From Treponema sp. J25 (lineage in GTDB: Bacteria; Spirochaetota; Spirochaetia; Treponematales; Breznakiellaceae): a DNA stretch of 64,000 bases. The DNA lies in the NCBI RefSeq assembly GCF_004343725.1, contig NZ_PTQW01000003.1, positions 140,687 through 204,686 on the forward strand, read 5' to 3'. The notes beneath the pieces were generated by a model that was not told the origin of the DNA, did not search any database, and saw only the letters and a list, made by a program, of their open reading frames with translations. This document shows, piece after piece, positions 35,713 to 43,990 of the stretch (positions are counted from its first letter, which is position 1; each line of letters begins with the position of its first letter). The translations under genes and the position numbers were made by a program.

Positions 35713-36549
35713 ATGGAACTGCTAAGCCAGAAAAAAGCTGAAGCCCCTGAACAAGGGAAAGTAGTTACGGCAGAAAACGCCAGGGGAGAGCAGAGCATGC
35801 CCCTGCAGGGGGAGAATCCGCTTATTGTAGCGGCTGAGGCGGGGAAAAAAATCCTCGAGGCTGGGGGAGAAACCTATCGGGCCGAAGAAATGGTGGTTCG
35901 GCTATGTCGGCTCTGGTCCTGTAAGGATGCCGAATGTTTTGCCACCCCCACGGGAATCATGGCTTCTATAACCGGAGAGGATGGCAGAAGTTATGGGGTA
36001 GTCCGTCGCATTTCCCGTCGGTCCGTGAATCTCCATAAGCTCGGAGCCCTTATTCACCTGGTAGAAAGGGCGGAACAGGAAAAGCTCGATGAACACCTTT
36101 TCTTGTACTTCCTGCATCAATTAGAAATTGCCCAACCCTATCCCCTCCCTGTTTCTCTGGGAGCGGCAGGTCTGAGCACCTTCTTTTTTACCCTTTTGTT
36201 TCAGGGTTCCCTCGGAGATGGACTTGCGGCCTTTCTTGTGGGCATAGGAATAAAATTGGTGATGATCCACCTGCAAAAACGGAATCTCCCCGATTTTATT
36301 ACCCACCTCGTCGGGGGGATGGTTGTAGCCCTCCTTTCGGGGGCTTGTTTTTCCCTCGGATTGGGGAAGCAACTGGATAAAATCATTATCGGTTCTATTA
36401 TGCTGCTGGTGCCTGGTCTTGCTACGGTCAACGCCATTCGAGATACCATGGCGGGGGACCTGGTGGCAGGAATAGCCCGTTTCGCCGATGCGATTATTAC
36501 CGCCATGGCCATTGCCATGGGGGTACTCCTCGTGGTGGTGTGGGGGTAG
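35713..36549 (+). CDS. Threonine/serine exporter ThrE_1-family membrane protein
   Basis: A 278-residue protein: a soluble start with the family motif ILEAGGETYRAEEMVVRLC and a conserved FATPTGIMAS block, then about five TM helices from residue 140 (including LGAAGLSTFFFTLLF and LLSGACFSLGLG). The ThrE family exports Thr/Ser in actinobacteria. In this split form the second half is the next gene. The first 35 residues are charged and non-conserved; the internal Met31 could be an alternative start. RBS AAGGACGAGGG. Confidence 0.85.
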   Translation: MELLSQKKAEAPEQGKVVTAENARGEQSMPLQGENPLIVAAEAGKKILEAGGETYRAEEMVVRLCRLWSCKDAECFATPTGIMASITGEDGRSYGVVRRISRRSVNLHKLGALIHLVERAEQEKLDEHLFLYFLHQLEIAQPYPLPVSLGAAGLSTFFFTLLFQGSLGDGLAAFLVGIGIKLVMIHLQKRNLPDFITHLVGGMVVALLSGACFSLGLGKQLDKIIIGSIMLLVPGLATVNAIRDTMAGDLVAGIARFADAIITAMAIAMGVLLVVVWG

Positions 36550-36561
36550 GAGAACTTATTC

Positions 36562-36987
36562 ATGGAAGGAATTCTGTGGGCAGGCCTTTCCAGTGGGGCC
36601 TTTTCGATGGTGTTTCAGGTGAGGGGCCGTCATATACCCCTTTCAGCGTTGGGGGGAAGCCTCGGATGGGCCGTGTATCTCCTGGTGTATCGGGAGGCCC
36701 ATCTCCTCGTGGTAGCCAATCTCCTTGCGGCCCTGGCAATTGCCCTCTATGCAGAAGTAATAGGGGCCTTATGCAAGACCCCTGCTACCACCTATCTGGC
36801 CTGCGCCCTTATTCCCCTCGTTCCCGGCGGGGGCATGTATTACACCCTTTCCTATTCAATTATGGGGAATCTTGAAAAAAGTCTTGCCACGGGGTTCGAA
36901 ACCCTCAGCGCCGCTGGGGCCCTGGCAGGGGGGGTCGCTATTGGCTCGGTGATGGCCCGTCTTTTAAAGGCTCCCCGCGGCGGCTGA
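36562..36987 (+). CDS. ThrE_2-family membrane protein (second half of split exporter)
   Basis: A 141-residue integral membrane protein with four to five TM helices. PATTYLACALIPLVPGGGMYYTL matches the ThrE_2 (DUF3815) signature. Together with the upstream gene (12 bp away) it should form one transporter. TAGGAGAACTTATTC precedes ATG. The 3' end overlaps the convergent CNNM gene by 50 bp. Confidence 0.85.
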   Translation: MEGILWAGLSSGAFSMVFQVRGRHIPLSALGGSLGWAVYLLVYREAHLLVVANLLAALAIALYAEVIGALCKTPATTYLACALIPLVPGGGMYYTLSYSIMGNLEKSLATGFETLSAAGALAGGVAIGSVMARLLKAPRGG

Positions 36988-38272
36988 TGATAACCTTGTC
37001 GATCCGGTTTCCATCCATATCGACAATTTCGAACTGAAGGTCCTGCCAGGTGAACACTTCGCCGGTACGGGGAATTTTCCCGCTAATGTCCAGGATGAAT
37101 CCCGCCAGGGTACTGTACTCTCGGTGATCGGGGAGTTCGTTCCGCTTTCCGAGAACCTCTGCTATTTCGTCGATATTTACGCCTCCCCCGACGAGGTATG
37201 AGCCATTTTCCCGTTTGATAATCTCTTCATGGTCCGCATCGGAACGGGAAAGTTCGCCCACGATTTCTTCGATCAGCTGCTGGAATTGAAGGATCCCCGA
37301 GAAACCCCCATATTCATCGATGATGCAGAGGATTTCCGTTTCTTCCTGTTTAAAGACTTCGAAGGCCCGAAGGGCCGGCATGGTCTCAGGAATGAACACG
37401 GCCTTTTTCATCAATTGGGAAAGGTCGAGACTATTCCCCAAAGCAAGGGCCCGGTACAGGTCTTCTCGGTACAGAATGCCGATGATGTTATCCAGCGATT
37501 CCTTATACAGGGGGATAAAGTGGGGTAACTCCTTACCCGATTTCAGAAGGCCCGCCAGATCAGGAATGGAAAGGGTCATATCAATCCCTTCGATTTCTGA
37601 ACGATGGGTCATAAAGGTGCTTACCGGTCGATCCCCCAGGTAGAAGACCCCTTCCACCATATGCCGTTCCTTTGATTGCACAACCCCTGCCTGTTCTCCT
37701 TCGAGGAGGGCGATGCGGAGCTCTTCTTCGGTGATGGGGGGCACGGTCTTTTCAGGGATCCTCAACAGGGTAACGATGAACTGGGTGCTTTTAGAAAGAA
37801 GATTTACCAGGGGAGTAAACATGAAGGTGATACCGTTGAGCACGGGGGTAACAAGGAGGGCGATGAATTCGGGATGAGAAAGGGCTATGTGTTTGGGAAC
37901 CAATTCGCCCAGGACGATAGAAATGTAGGTAACACCCAAAACCATCAGGGTTGCCCCCAGGGCTTCTGCGTAGGGCGCAAGAAGAGGAAGCTGCTGTAGC
38001 CCTTCTACCAGGGGGGCGGTGAGGTTCGCTCCTCCCACGGCCCCCGACACAATGCCGATAAGGGTGATGGCAATCTGAATGGTGGAAAGAAAGCGCCCTG
38101 GCTTTTCTTTTATGTGAAGTACCCGCTCATAGGACCGTTTTCCCTCCTGAACTCGGGCCTTGATGGTGCTGGTGCGGGAAGATACCAGGGACATTTCGGC
38201 CATCGAAAAAAAACCGTTTACCAATGCCAGAAGTACGATGATGAGGAGATTCCACAAAAGGCTTGTATCCAT
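36938..38272 (-). CDS. CNNM/CorC (hemolysin-like) ion-transport-associated membrane protein
   Basis: A 444-residue protein with an N-terminal DUF21 domain of about four TM segments (LLIIVLLALVNGFFSMAEMSLVSSR), a CBS pair (MTHRSEIEGIDM; IGILYREDLYRAL) and a C-terminal CorC_HlyC domain (EFTWQDLQFEIVDMDGNRIDKVI-like). Members have been linked to Mg2+ export. The ribosome-binding site is weak; translation is probably coupled to the HD-GYP gene that ends 4 bp upstream. Confidence 0.9.
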   Translation of the reverse strand: MDTSLLWNLLIIVLLALVNGFFSMAEMSLVSSRTSTIKARVQEGKRSYERVLHIKEKPGRFLSTIQIAITLIGIVSGAVGGANLTAPLVEGLQQLPLLAPYAEALGATLMVLGVTYISIVLGELVPKHIALSHPEFIALLVTPVLNGITFMFTPLVNLLSKSTQFIVTLLRIPEKTVPPITEEELRIALLEGEQAGVVQSKERHMVEGVFYLGDRPVSTFMTHRSEIEGIDMTLSIPDLAGLLKSGKELPHFIPLYKESLDNIIGILYREDLYRALALGNSLDLSQLMKKAVFIPETMPALRAFEVFKQEETEILCIIDEYGGFSGILQFQQLIEEIVGELSRSDADHEEIIKRENGSYLVGGGVNIDEIAEVLGKRNELPDHREYSTLAGFILDISGKIPRTGEVFTWQDLQFEIVDMDGNRIDKVIISRRGEPLKDGPSPSQ

Positions 38273-38276
38273 GGAC

Positions 38277-39431
38277 TTATTCCGTCGCGAGGGGGATTTC
38301 TTCTTTTACCAGGGGGCGAAGAACGTGGACCCCTTCCTGGCTTGTTTCGATCACCTTGTTTTTTCCATCCGGTGTTTGTTCCCCCAGAATTTGTACCACC
38401 GGGAAACGGGGATTTTCCGGGTTTACATCCACCACCTGTCCCCGTTTTCCATTGGAAAGGAGAACGTATAAACCAATGGGATAAATTGACAGGGAATATA
38501 CCAGGGCCCGCACCACCGTATCATCGTACTGTTTTCCCACATTCTTAAGAAGATCGATCATGCCCGCATAGCCATTCTTGGCGTCCTTGTAGGGGCGGGG
38601 GGCCGTCAGGGCCTCATACGAACAGGCTACGGCGATTATTTTTGCATAGAGGCTGATTCTTTCGGCGGTAAGTTTCTGAGGGTAGCCCTCTCCATTTTCC
38701 CGTTCGTGGTGTTCCAGAACGGCCACACAGATATTCAAAGGAAAATCGGCGGCCTTCAGGATGTTGTAACTTAAAATAGGGTGAGAAAGGATCGCCTTCC
38801 GTTCCTGCACGGTGAGGGGCCTGTTTGCCATGTAGAGCTGGGGTGGCAGTTTCAGCATGCCAATTTCGTGAAGAAGGGCCGCGGTTCCCAGTTCAATGAG
38901 TCGATGGTTAGGGAGTTTCAGATACAGCCCGATGACGATCGCAATGATTGTGGAGTTTACGGTGTGAACAACCAGGAAATTCTGTTGTTTTTCGGCGGGT
39001 TTCAGGGAACGGAGGATAAATCGTCGTTGCTGCCGCACTATTTCGCAGAGTTCCTTTACTTTTTCTGCGATTTCTTTTGCAGAAAGTTCTTTCTTTGTGG
39101 CATAGCGAACAAAGAGGTTCTCCACATATTGAATAAGGTGATGGTAATAATCGCTGGTGCGATTCAACTCCTTTTTATCGTCCTCTTCGGTTTCTTCCGC
39201 CCCTTCCTTCGCTGGGGCTTCCTGGGTACTGGCCGAACCAGTTTCTGCGCTGTACTCTGGTCGCAGTTCTCCTTCGGTATAGATTTCTCGAAACTCCCAG
39301 TCCAGAAGTGCCTGGATAAGCTCTTGTTTAAAGGGTATCTCCGGTGTGGTAAGAATAAACTGGCCATCCAGGTAGGTCGGCTTTGTAAAGTAGTATCCAG
39401 CCGGGATGTTTTTTATCACCATCGATTCCAT
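38277..39431 (-). CDS. HD-GYP-type protein with degenerate metal site
   Basis: A 384-residue protein. The N-terminal DUF3391-like region (IPAGYYFTKPTYLDGQFIL) and an acidic linker precede an HD-GYP domain (about residues 145-330). HH at 241-242 and GYP at 249-251 are kept. The HD pair reads HE (188-189, LLHEIGM, not HDIGK), and the later AVAD reads AVAC (270). HD-GYP enzymes hydrolyse c-di-GMP; with two metal ligands changed this one may only bind it or may act differently. It is cotranscribed with the CNNM gene. ATG 39422 is an alternative start. Confidence 0.85.
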   Translation of the reverse strand: MESMVIKNIPAGYYFTKPTYLDGQFILTTPEIPFKQELIQALLDWEFREIYTEGELRPEYSAETGSASTQEAPAKEGAEETEEDDKKELNRTSDYYHHLIQYVENLFVRYATKKELSAKEIAEKVKELCEIVRQQRRFILRSLKPAEKQQNFLVVHTVNSTIIAIVIGLYLKLPNHRLIELGTAALLHEIGMLKLPPQLYMANRPLTVQERKAILSHPILSYNILKAADFPLNICVAVLEHHERENGEGYPQKLTAERISLYAKIIAVACSYEALTAPRPYKDAKNGYAGMIDLLKNVGKQYDDTVVRALVYSLSIYPIGLYVLLSNGKRGQVVDVNPENPRFPVVQILGEQTPDGKNKVIETSQEGVHVLRPLVKEEIPLATE

Positions 39432-39503
39432 CTCTTCTTCTGCCCCCGTTGACCCAATGGGTCCTTTCTTCTATCATTTTCGGTAAATATAAGGAGAAAC
39501 CAA

Positions 39504-40322
39504 TTGAAATTCAAATCACTATTCTTCCTGTTCAATGTATCGCTTATTATATCATTTTTCTTTGTATTTGCCCTCCCCTTTTTTATCCTGGGGCCTTCTT
39601 TTGCTCTTTCTTTCTGGCAATCTAACTGGCCCCTCGCCCTCTTTTTTATCATTATTCTGGCTATCCTCAACGGTTTTTACTTTTACAATCGCCCCCTTTT
39701 TACCCTGCTTGAACGGGAAGATTGGCCTGCCCTGGCCCACTATCTGGAAGGGCGGATCCTGGATCGCCAGCGATTTTTCCCCTATCTGGTGAATCTGTTG
39801 GCCCATACCTATGTGGTCCTTTCTGATTTTACCGGTCTCCATCGGCTCGAAAGCGCCCTGCGCCAGAAAAAGCCCCGGTTGTTAGAAAAGATCGCCCTTA
39901 TCTTTGGCCTTGCCTATATTCTGGAATCCCGCCACGAGGAAGCGATTTCCTTTCTTTCACGATACCGAAATAACGGGAAAAAAGCCCAGGAACAGTGGAT
40001 TTCCCTGTATTATGCCTTTTCTCTTTTGTATACCCGGAACTATGAAAAAGCAGGCCCCGTGCTTAGTGAACTCTGTGAACAGGCCTCGGAACCCCTCGTG
40101 GTGGCGCTGGCGGCTTACTTTGTGCGGCAGAGTCTCCTGGTGGCATTCCCTGCCGAAAAAGAACGGTGGGAAAACCTGGTTACAAGGGCCCTGCAACGGG
40201 TTCGATCCATGGTCCCCGATCGATCCCGATGGGAGCGGGAACTTTCCCGTAACCAGGGAGATCTGGCTATTGCTATCCTGGCTAAACCCCTTGCGGAGGC
40301 CGCCCTTCTCATATATACCTGA
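39504..40322 (+). CDS. Membrane protein with helical-repeat domain, unknown function
   Basis: A 272-residue protein starting at TTG 39504, chosen because AAGGAG lies 8 nt upstream. Two TM helices (about residues 6-30 and 42-62) are followed by a helical, TPR-like cytosolic part (ALAHYLEGRILDRQ; ALIFGLAYILESRHEEAISFL; YYAFSLLYTRNYEKAGPVL). I do not recognise a family. It is divergent from the HD-GYP gene, 72 bp apart. Confidence 0.7.
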   Translation: MKFKSLFFLFNVSLIISFFFVFALPFFILGPSFALSFWQSNWPLALFFIIILAILNGFYFYNRPLFTLLEREDWPALAHYLEGRILDRQRFFPYLVNLLAHTYVVLSDFTGLHRLESALRQKKPRLLEKIALIFGLAYILESRHEEAISFLSRYRNNGKKAQEQWISLYYAFSLLYTRNYEKAGPVLSELCEQASEPLVVALAAYFVRQSLLVAFPAEKERWENLVTRALQRVRSMVPDRSRWERELSRNQGDLAIAILAKPLAEAALLIYT

Positions 40323-40342
40323 AAAAAGGTTGAAGGGGCAAA

Positions 40343-40435
40343 GGTGTAAAGGACTGTCCGTTTTATAAGGGGACAGGATCGGCATGGAGTGATAGCGACG
40401 GTGTAAAGGACCGCAAGAGAAACGGTAAAGGGACC
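40343..40435. repeat. Repeats and hairpins in the leader of the aminotransferase gene
   Basis: GGTGTAAAGGAC occurs exactly at 40343-40354 and 40400-40411, with a related GGTAAAGGGACC at 40424-40435. CTGTCC (40354-40359) can pair with GGACAG (40371-40376). Further on, GGGCCCC-TTTTTT-GGGG (near 40500-40516) could form a hairpin. No known riboswitch core was recognised. Confidence 0.5.
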
Positions 40436-40510
40436 CCGGGGATGCCGGGCTGGGGCAGAAAAAAGCTCCGCCAGCGTTAAAAGGATTATCGGAATAAGCG
40501 GGCCCCTTTT

Positions 40511-40539
40511 TTGGGGTAAAGCATTCAGAAATGTATACA
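40511..40539 (+). promoter_or_regulatory. Possible promoter of the aminotransferase gene
   Basis: TTGGGG (40511-40516), 17-nt spacer, TATACA (40534-40539). It would start the message about 16 nt before ATG and keep the AGAGGAG site. If right, the repeats at 40343-40435 are upstream of transcription from this promoter. Confidence 0.35.
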
Positions 40540-40562
40540 CTATATTCAAAGAGGAGCAACCT

Positions 40563-41792
40563 ATGAGAAGCTTTGAAAAATCCCACAAGTTAGACAATGT
40601 CTGTTATGATATTCGGGGCCCCGTACTCCGGGAAGCAAAGCGACTTGAAGCAGAGGGCTACCGTATTTTAAAGCTGAATATAGGAAATCCTGCGGCCTTT
40701 GGATTTACCGCACCGGATGAAATCCTCCATGATATTATCGTGAATCTGCAGAATGCCCAGGGATACTGCGATTCCCAGGGTCTGTTTCCTGCCCGCAAGG
40801 CGGTGATGCAGGAGTTCCAGGAAAAGGGTATCATGGATGTTACGGTGGATGATATCTTTATTGGGAACGGCGTAAGTGAGCTTATCATGATGGCCATGCA
40901 GGGCCTCTTGAATGAGGGCGATGAAGTGTTAATCCCTGCCCCCGATTATCCCCTGTGGACCGCGGCGGTAAATCTTTCGGGGGGGACCGCCGTTCACTAT
41001 CGGTGCGACGAGGCCTCGGCCTGGAATCCCGATATCAAGGACCTGGCTTCCAAGATAACCAGTAACACCAAGGCTATCGTGGTTATTAATCCCAATAATC
41101 CCACCGGCGCGGTGTATGAGCGGGATATCCTGGAAGCCATTGCCCATCTTGCGGCGGAGCATGGGCTTATCGTATTTGCCGACGAAATATACGACAAAAT
41201 CCTGTACGATGGGGCTACCCATGTTCCCATGGCTTCTATCAATCCCGATATTCTTACCATTACTTTTAATGGTCTTTCAAAGGCCTACCGGGCAGCGGGA
41301 TTCCGGTCAGGCTGGATGGTGCTTTCGGGAAATAAAAAGCTCGCCGCAGGTTATCGGGAGGGTCTTGAGATGCTTTCGAACATGCGGCTCTGTGCCAATG
41401 TGCCGGCCCAGTATGGCATTCAGACGGCCCTGGGAGGCTATCAGAGTATTCGGGACCTGGTCTTACCGGGAGGACGGCTTAAGGAGCAGCGGGATCTCTG
41501 TGTGTCCCTGGTGAATAGTATCCCCGGCCTTTCGGTGGTGCCCCCCCGGGGAGCCCTGTATTGTTTCCCGCGGATAGATACGAAGCGCTTTAACATCACC
41601 AATGATGAACAGTTTGTGATGGATCTCCTCCGGAGTCAGCACATTCTCCTGGTCCATGGGACCGGTTTTAACTGGTTTGAGCCGGACCATTTCCGTATCG
41701 TGTTCCTGCCGGATACGGCAACCTTGGCGGATGCCCTGGGACGCCTGAAGACGTTCTTGCAGACCTATCGACAGGTCCCCGATGGGATCTGA
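40563..41792 (+). CDS. Alanine transaminase AlaA-type, PLP-dependent
   Basis: A 409-residue fold-type I aminotransferase closest to AlaA (YfbQ): KLNIGNPAAFGF near the start, NPNNPTGAVY, DEIYDKILYDG, and the PLP lysine at about residue 240 in FNGLSKAYRAAGFRSGW. It should interconvert pyruvate/glutamate and alanine/2-oxoglutarate in the cytosol. Related aspartate or tyrosine aminotransferases share the motifs, so substrate is a family inference. RBS AGAGGAG, 6 nt before ATG. Confidence 0.88.
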   Translation: MRSFEKSHKLDNVCYDIRGPVLREAKRLEAEGYRILKLNIGNPAAFGFTAPDEILHDIIVNLQNAQGYCDSQGLFPARKAVMQEFQEKGIMDVTVDDIFIGNGVSELIMMAMQGLLNEGDEVLIPAPDYPLWTAAVNLSGGTAVHYRCDEASAWNPDIKDLASKITSNTKAIVVINPNNPTGAVYERDILEAIAHLAAEHGLIVFADEIYDKILYDGATHVPMASINPDILTITFNGLSKAYRAAGFRSGWMVLSGNKKLAAGYREGLEMLSNMRLCANVPAQYGIQTALGGYQSIRDLVLPGGRLKEQRDLCVSLVNSIPGLSVVPPRGALYCFPRIDTKRFNITNDEQFVMDLLRSQHILLVHGTGFNWFEPDHFRIVFLPDTATLADALGRLKTFLQTYRQVPDGI

Positions 41793-41851
41793 TATTCCGG
41801 GGGAACCTAAGGGCTCTGTAAGGGAAGTACTTTCCCCGCTGGTTTCTGGAA

Positions 41852-41894
41852 ATAAAAAAAGACGATGCGCCTGGACGTCGATACGCGCACCGTC
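41852..41894 (-). terminator. Rho-independent terminator (minus strand)
   Basis: Read on the minus strand, GACGGTGCGC pairs with GCGCATCGTC (one G-U pair, 14-nt loop) and a run of seven T follows. It is about 190 nt beyond the maf stop and should end the lepB-pbp-maf message. Confidence 0.75.
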
Positions 41895-42019
41895 TCCATG
41901 GGGGATTATCCACCATTACCTTTTGTATCGACCAAAAGGCGTCAGTTCTTTATAGTTTTTGATACGAATTGGTCCCTCTTTTTATACTTCTATCCAGAAA
42001 AGGGGAAGGGGAGAACTGG

Positions 42020-42062
42020 GGGCCTTTCTCAAAGCCTTCTTGGGTGAATCTGAGAAAGGCCC
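42020..42062. repeat. 12-bp perfect inverted repeat in the maf 3' region
   Basis: GGGCCTTTCTCA (42020-42031) and TGAGAAAGGCCC (42051-42062) are perfectly complementary with a 19-nt loop. It lies directly after the maf stop and before the minus-strand terminator. There is no adjacent U-tract, so it may protect the 3' end or be part of a small RNA. Confidence 0.6.
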
Positions 42063-42080
42063 GAGACACCTTTGATGTTT

Positions 42081-43988
42081 TTACAAAGAAAGATAGGGAG
42101 CTAATCGAGTTTTAAGGTAGTTAATCCCCTGCAGGAGGGGGGTCCCCGTACCTGGAGAAAGGGGAGGCTTTTGGATGGAGCCTGATTGCATGTTGAGAGA
42201 TTCAGAATTCTCAGAACCTTCATTTTGAAGGGATGCCATCACAAAATCTAAAAGAGGAGACAAGGGGCTGGCTTGAGTGTACAGGAAGAATTGATCCTTG
42301 CTTTTTGTATGCCCGGGGGAAGGGGTCTGCGTTGTAGGGAAGGGGTGCTGACCGCTTTCGATACAGAGGGGGACCCAGCCTCTTTTTGAGGAAAGCCCTA
42401 TTTTATCCACGCCTTTTTCAAGATGCTCTAACTCCTGCCAGGCCCTCTGGATCCACTGGCTGAGGATTTTTTCCCGTTCCGACAAAGGGAAGGTTGCTTC
42501 GAATTGGGCCTGGGCTTCAACCACCAGTTGTCGCAGGGTTTCATTGATCTTTTGTCGCTGGAGGGGCATGGCGAGGAGCTCTTCAAGGGATCCCTTTTGT
42601 AGTCCCCGAATGGCAAGTCCCCGTGAGCTCAGGCTCCGGGGCACTGCCTCAGGATAGTGGGCAAATCGCTCTTCAAACCAGTGGGCATACAGGAGCATCC
42701 GCTCGTCGGTCCACAGGGGCTGACCATCCATCGCGTACCGTTGACGGGGGTTCCCGCTCCGCAGCACCTGAAAGAGCTCCGTGGCCTGGGGCCTGAAGCG
42801 AAAGGCCCTGGTATGGGTCCGTTCTTCGAACAGGGCCCCTTTGTAATGGGTTTGATAGTCCGGAAAGCCCAGATCAAGTCCCCCAATCCAGAGGGGGTGA
42901 GCTCCCGTGTATCGGGCAAAATCCCATGCAGAGGTCGCTACGGAGCCTCCTGCCCCAAGGAGTCCCCGCTGAGCGAGGCTTTGTTCAACCCATAGCCCGA
43001 GGGGAGAGGGGGTGTTGCAGAAAAAGGTGGTCCGCCGTTTTGTCCGGAAGACTCCGGGATAGACGGTGGTGTCCGTGATGAGCACGCTTTGTTCAAGGGA
43101 GCAGTGGTCCAGGTGGCGGTAATTCCAATACTGAGGGTCCATCACCATGACAAAATCAGGGGCTACTCCTTCTTGAAGCAAAAACCGCAGGGCCGTATCT
43201 ACTGCGATGATACAACATCGGTCGTAGAGTTCTTTCAGAAAGGGCCGCAGTTCGTCGAGGGACGGCCCTGCCGCAACGATAAGGGTGGGAATCCCCTGGA
43301 GCTTCTGGGAAAAATACGTAATACCAGGGGTGTTCTGGATCTCAGGAAGGTTGTGGAGAAGGTTGCTCACCCAGCGTTTCCCGAATTTTCGAAGGGTATT
43401 CCGGTTAATACGATGTTTCTGTTCCCAATGGTGCAAAGCCTCAAGGAAAGGGTCATACCATTCCCTGTCAAGAGAATATAAGGTGGGGTTCGTTATAAGG
43501 TCTGGGGGGGGCTCCGCAATGGGGTGAAACTGCTCTGCTTCGATGCGACGGAGAATTTCCAGCAATTGAGCCGGCTCTCCTCCTATGATCCAGAACAGGG
43601 AGCCCTTTGTTGTTTCTGTCGTTGACAGAAAAAGAGGGGAAAGGTCCACAAGTTCCAGGGCTTTTTGAATGAAGAACCCATGGCGTTCAATAATGATGAG
43701 GGGGCGATGGGGAAAGCGCTGGCGGAGCGCCAGGGGAAGGTACCCAAGACCAAAACCAAGCACCACCAGGGGGGCTTCCCTATCTGGGACCGTTGCGGCT
43801 ATTCGTTCTGCTTCCCGGATAGGATCCCGGGGGGAATGAACATGTTTTCCCTCTATCATAAGGGAGGGATATCCTGAATTGGTGGCAATAAAGCTATGCT
43901 GAAAAGAAGGTGGCGTAAGGGGCGTGGTGAAAATCCGGAGTAACTCAGGAAAGCTCTGGGTAAGGGCTCGGTAATTTGCCTCACGCAT
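42081..43988 (-). CDS. Motility accessory factor (Maf, DUF115/MptE-like)
   Basis: A 635-residue protein with the DUF115 core in the middle: IPTLIVAAGPSLDELRPFL, then IIAVDTALRFLLQEGVAPDFVMVMDPQYWNYRH and GGSVATSAWDFARYTG. In Campylobacter, Aeromonas and others Maf proteins transfer nonulosonic sugars to flagellin; MptE-like enzymes share the fold and are often named as pterin kinases. Given the periplasmic flagella of spirochaetes, flagellin glycosylation is the better guess, but no flagellin or sugar genes are adjacent. It starts 2 bp after the PBP stop. Confidence 0.75.
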   Translation of the reverse strand: MREANYRALTQSFPELLRIFTTPLTPPSFQHSFIATNSGYPSLMIEGKHVHSPRDPIREAERIAATVPDREAPLVVLGFGLGYLPLALRQRFPHRPLIIIERHGFFIQKALELVDLSPLFLSTTETTKGSLFWIIGGEPAQLLEILRRIEAEQFHPIAEPPPDLITNPTLYSLDREWYDPFLEALHHWEQKHRINRNTLRKFGKRWVSNLLHNLPEIQNTPGITYFSQKLQGIPTLIVAAGPSLDELRPFLKELYDRCCIIAVDTALRFLLQEGVAPDFVMVMDPQYWNYRHLDHCSLEQSVLITDTTVYPGVFRTKRRTTFFCNTPSPLGLWVEQSLAQRGLLGAGGSVATSAWDFARYTGAHPLWIGGLDLGFPDYQTHYKGALFEERTHTRAFRFRPQATELFQVLRSGNPRQRYAMDGQPLWTDERMLLYAHWFEERFAHYPEAVPRSLSSRGLAIRGLQKGSLEELLAMPLQRQKINETLRQLVVEAQAQFEATFPLSEREKILSQWIQRAWQELEHLEKGVDKIGLSSKRGWVPLCIESGQHPFPTTQTPSPGHTKSKDQFFLYTQASPLSPLLDFVMASLQNEGSENSESLNMQSGSIQKPPLSPGTGTPLLQGINYLKTRLAPYLSL

Positions 43989-43990
43989 GG

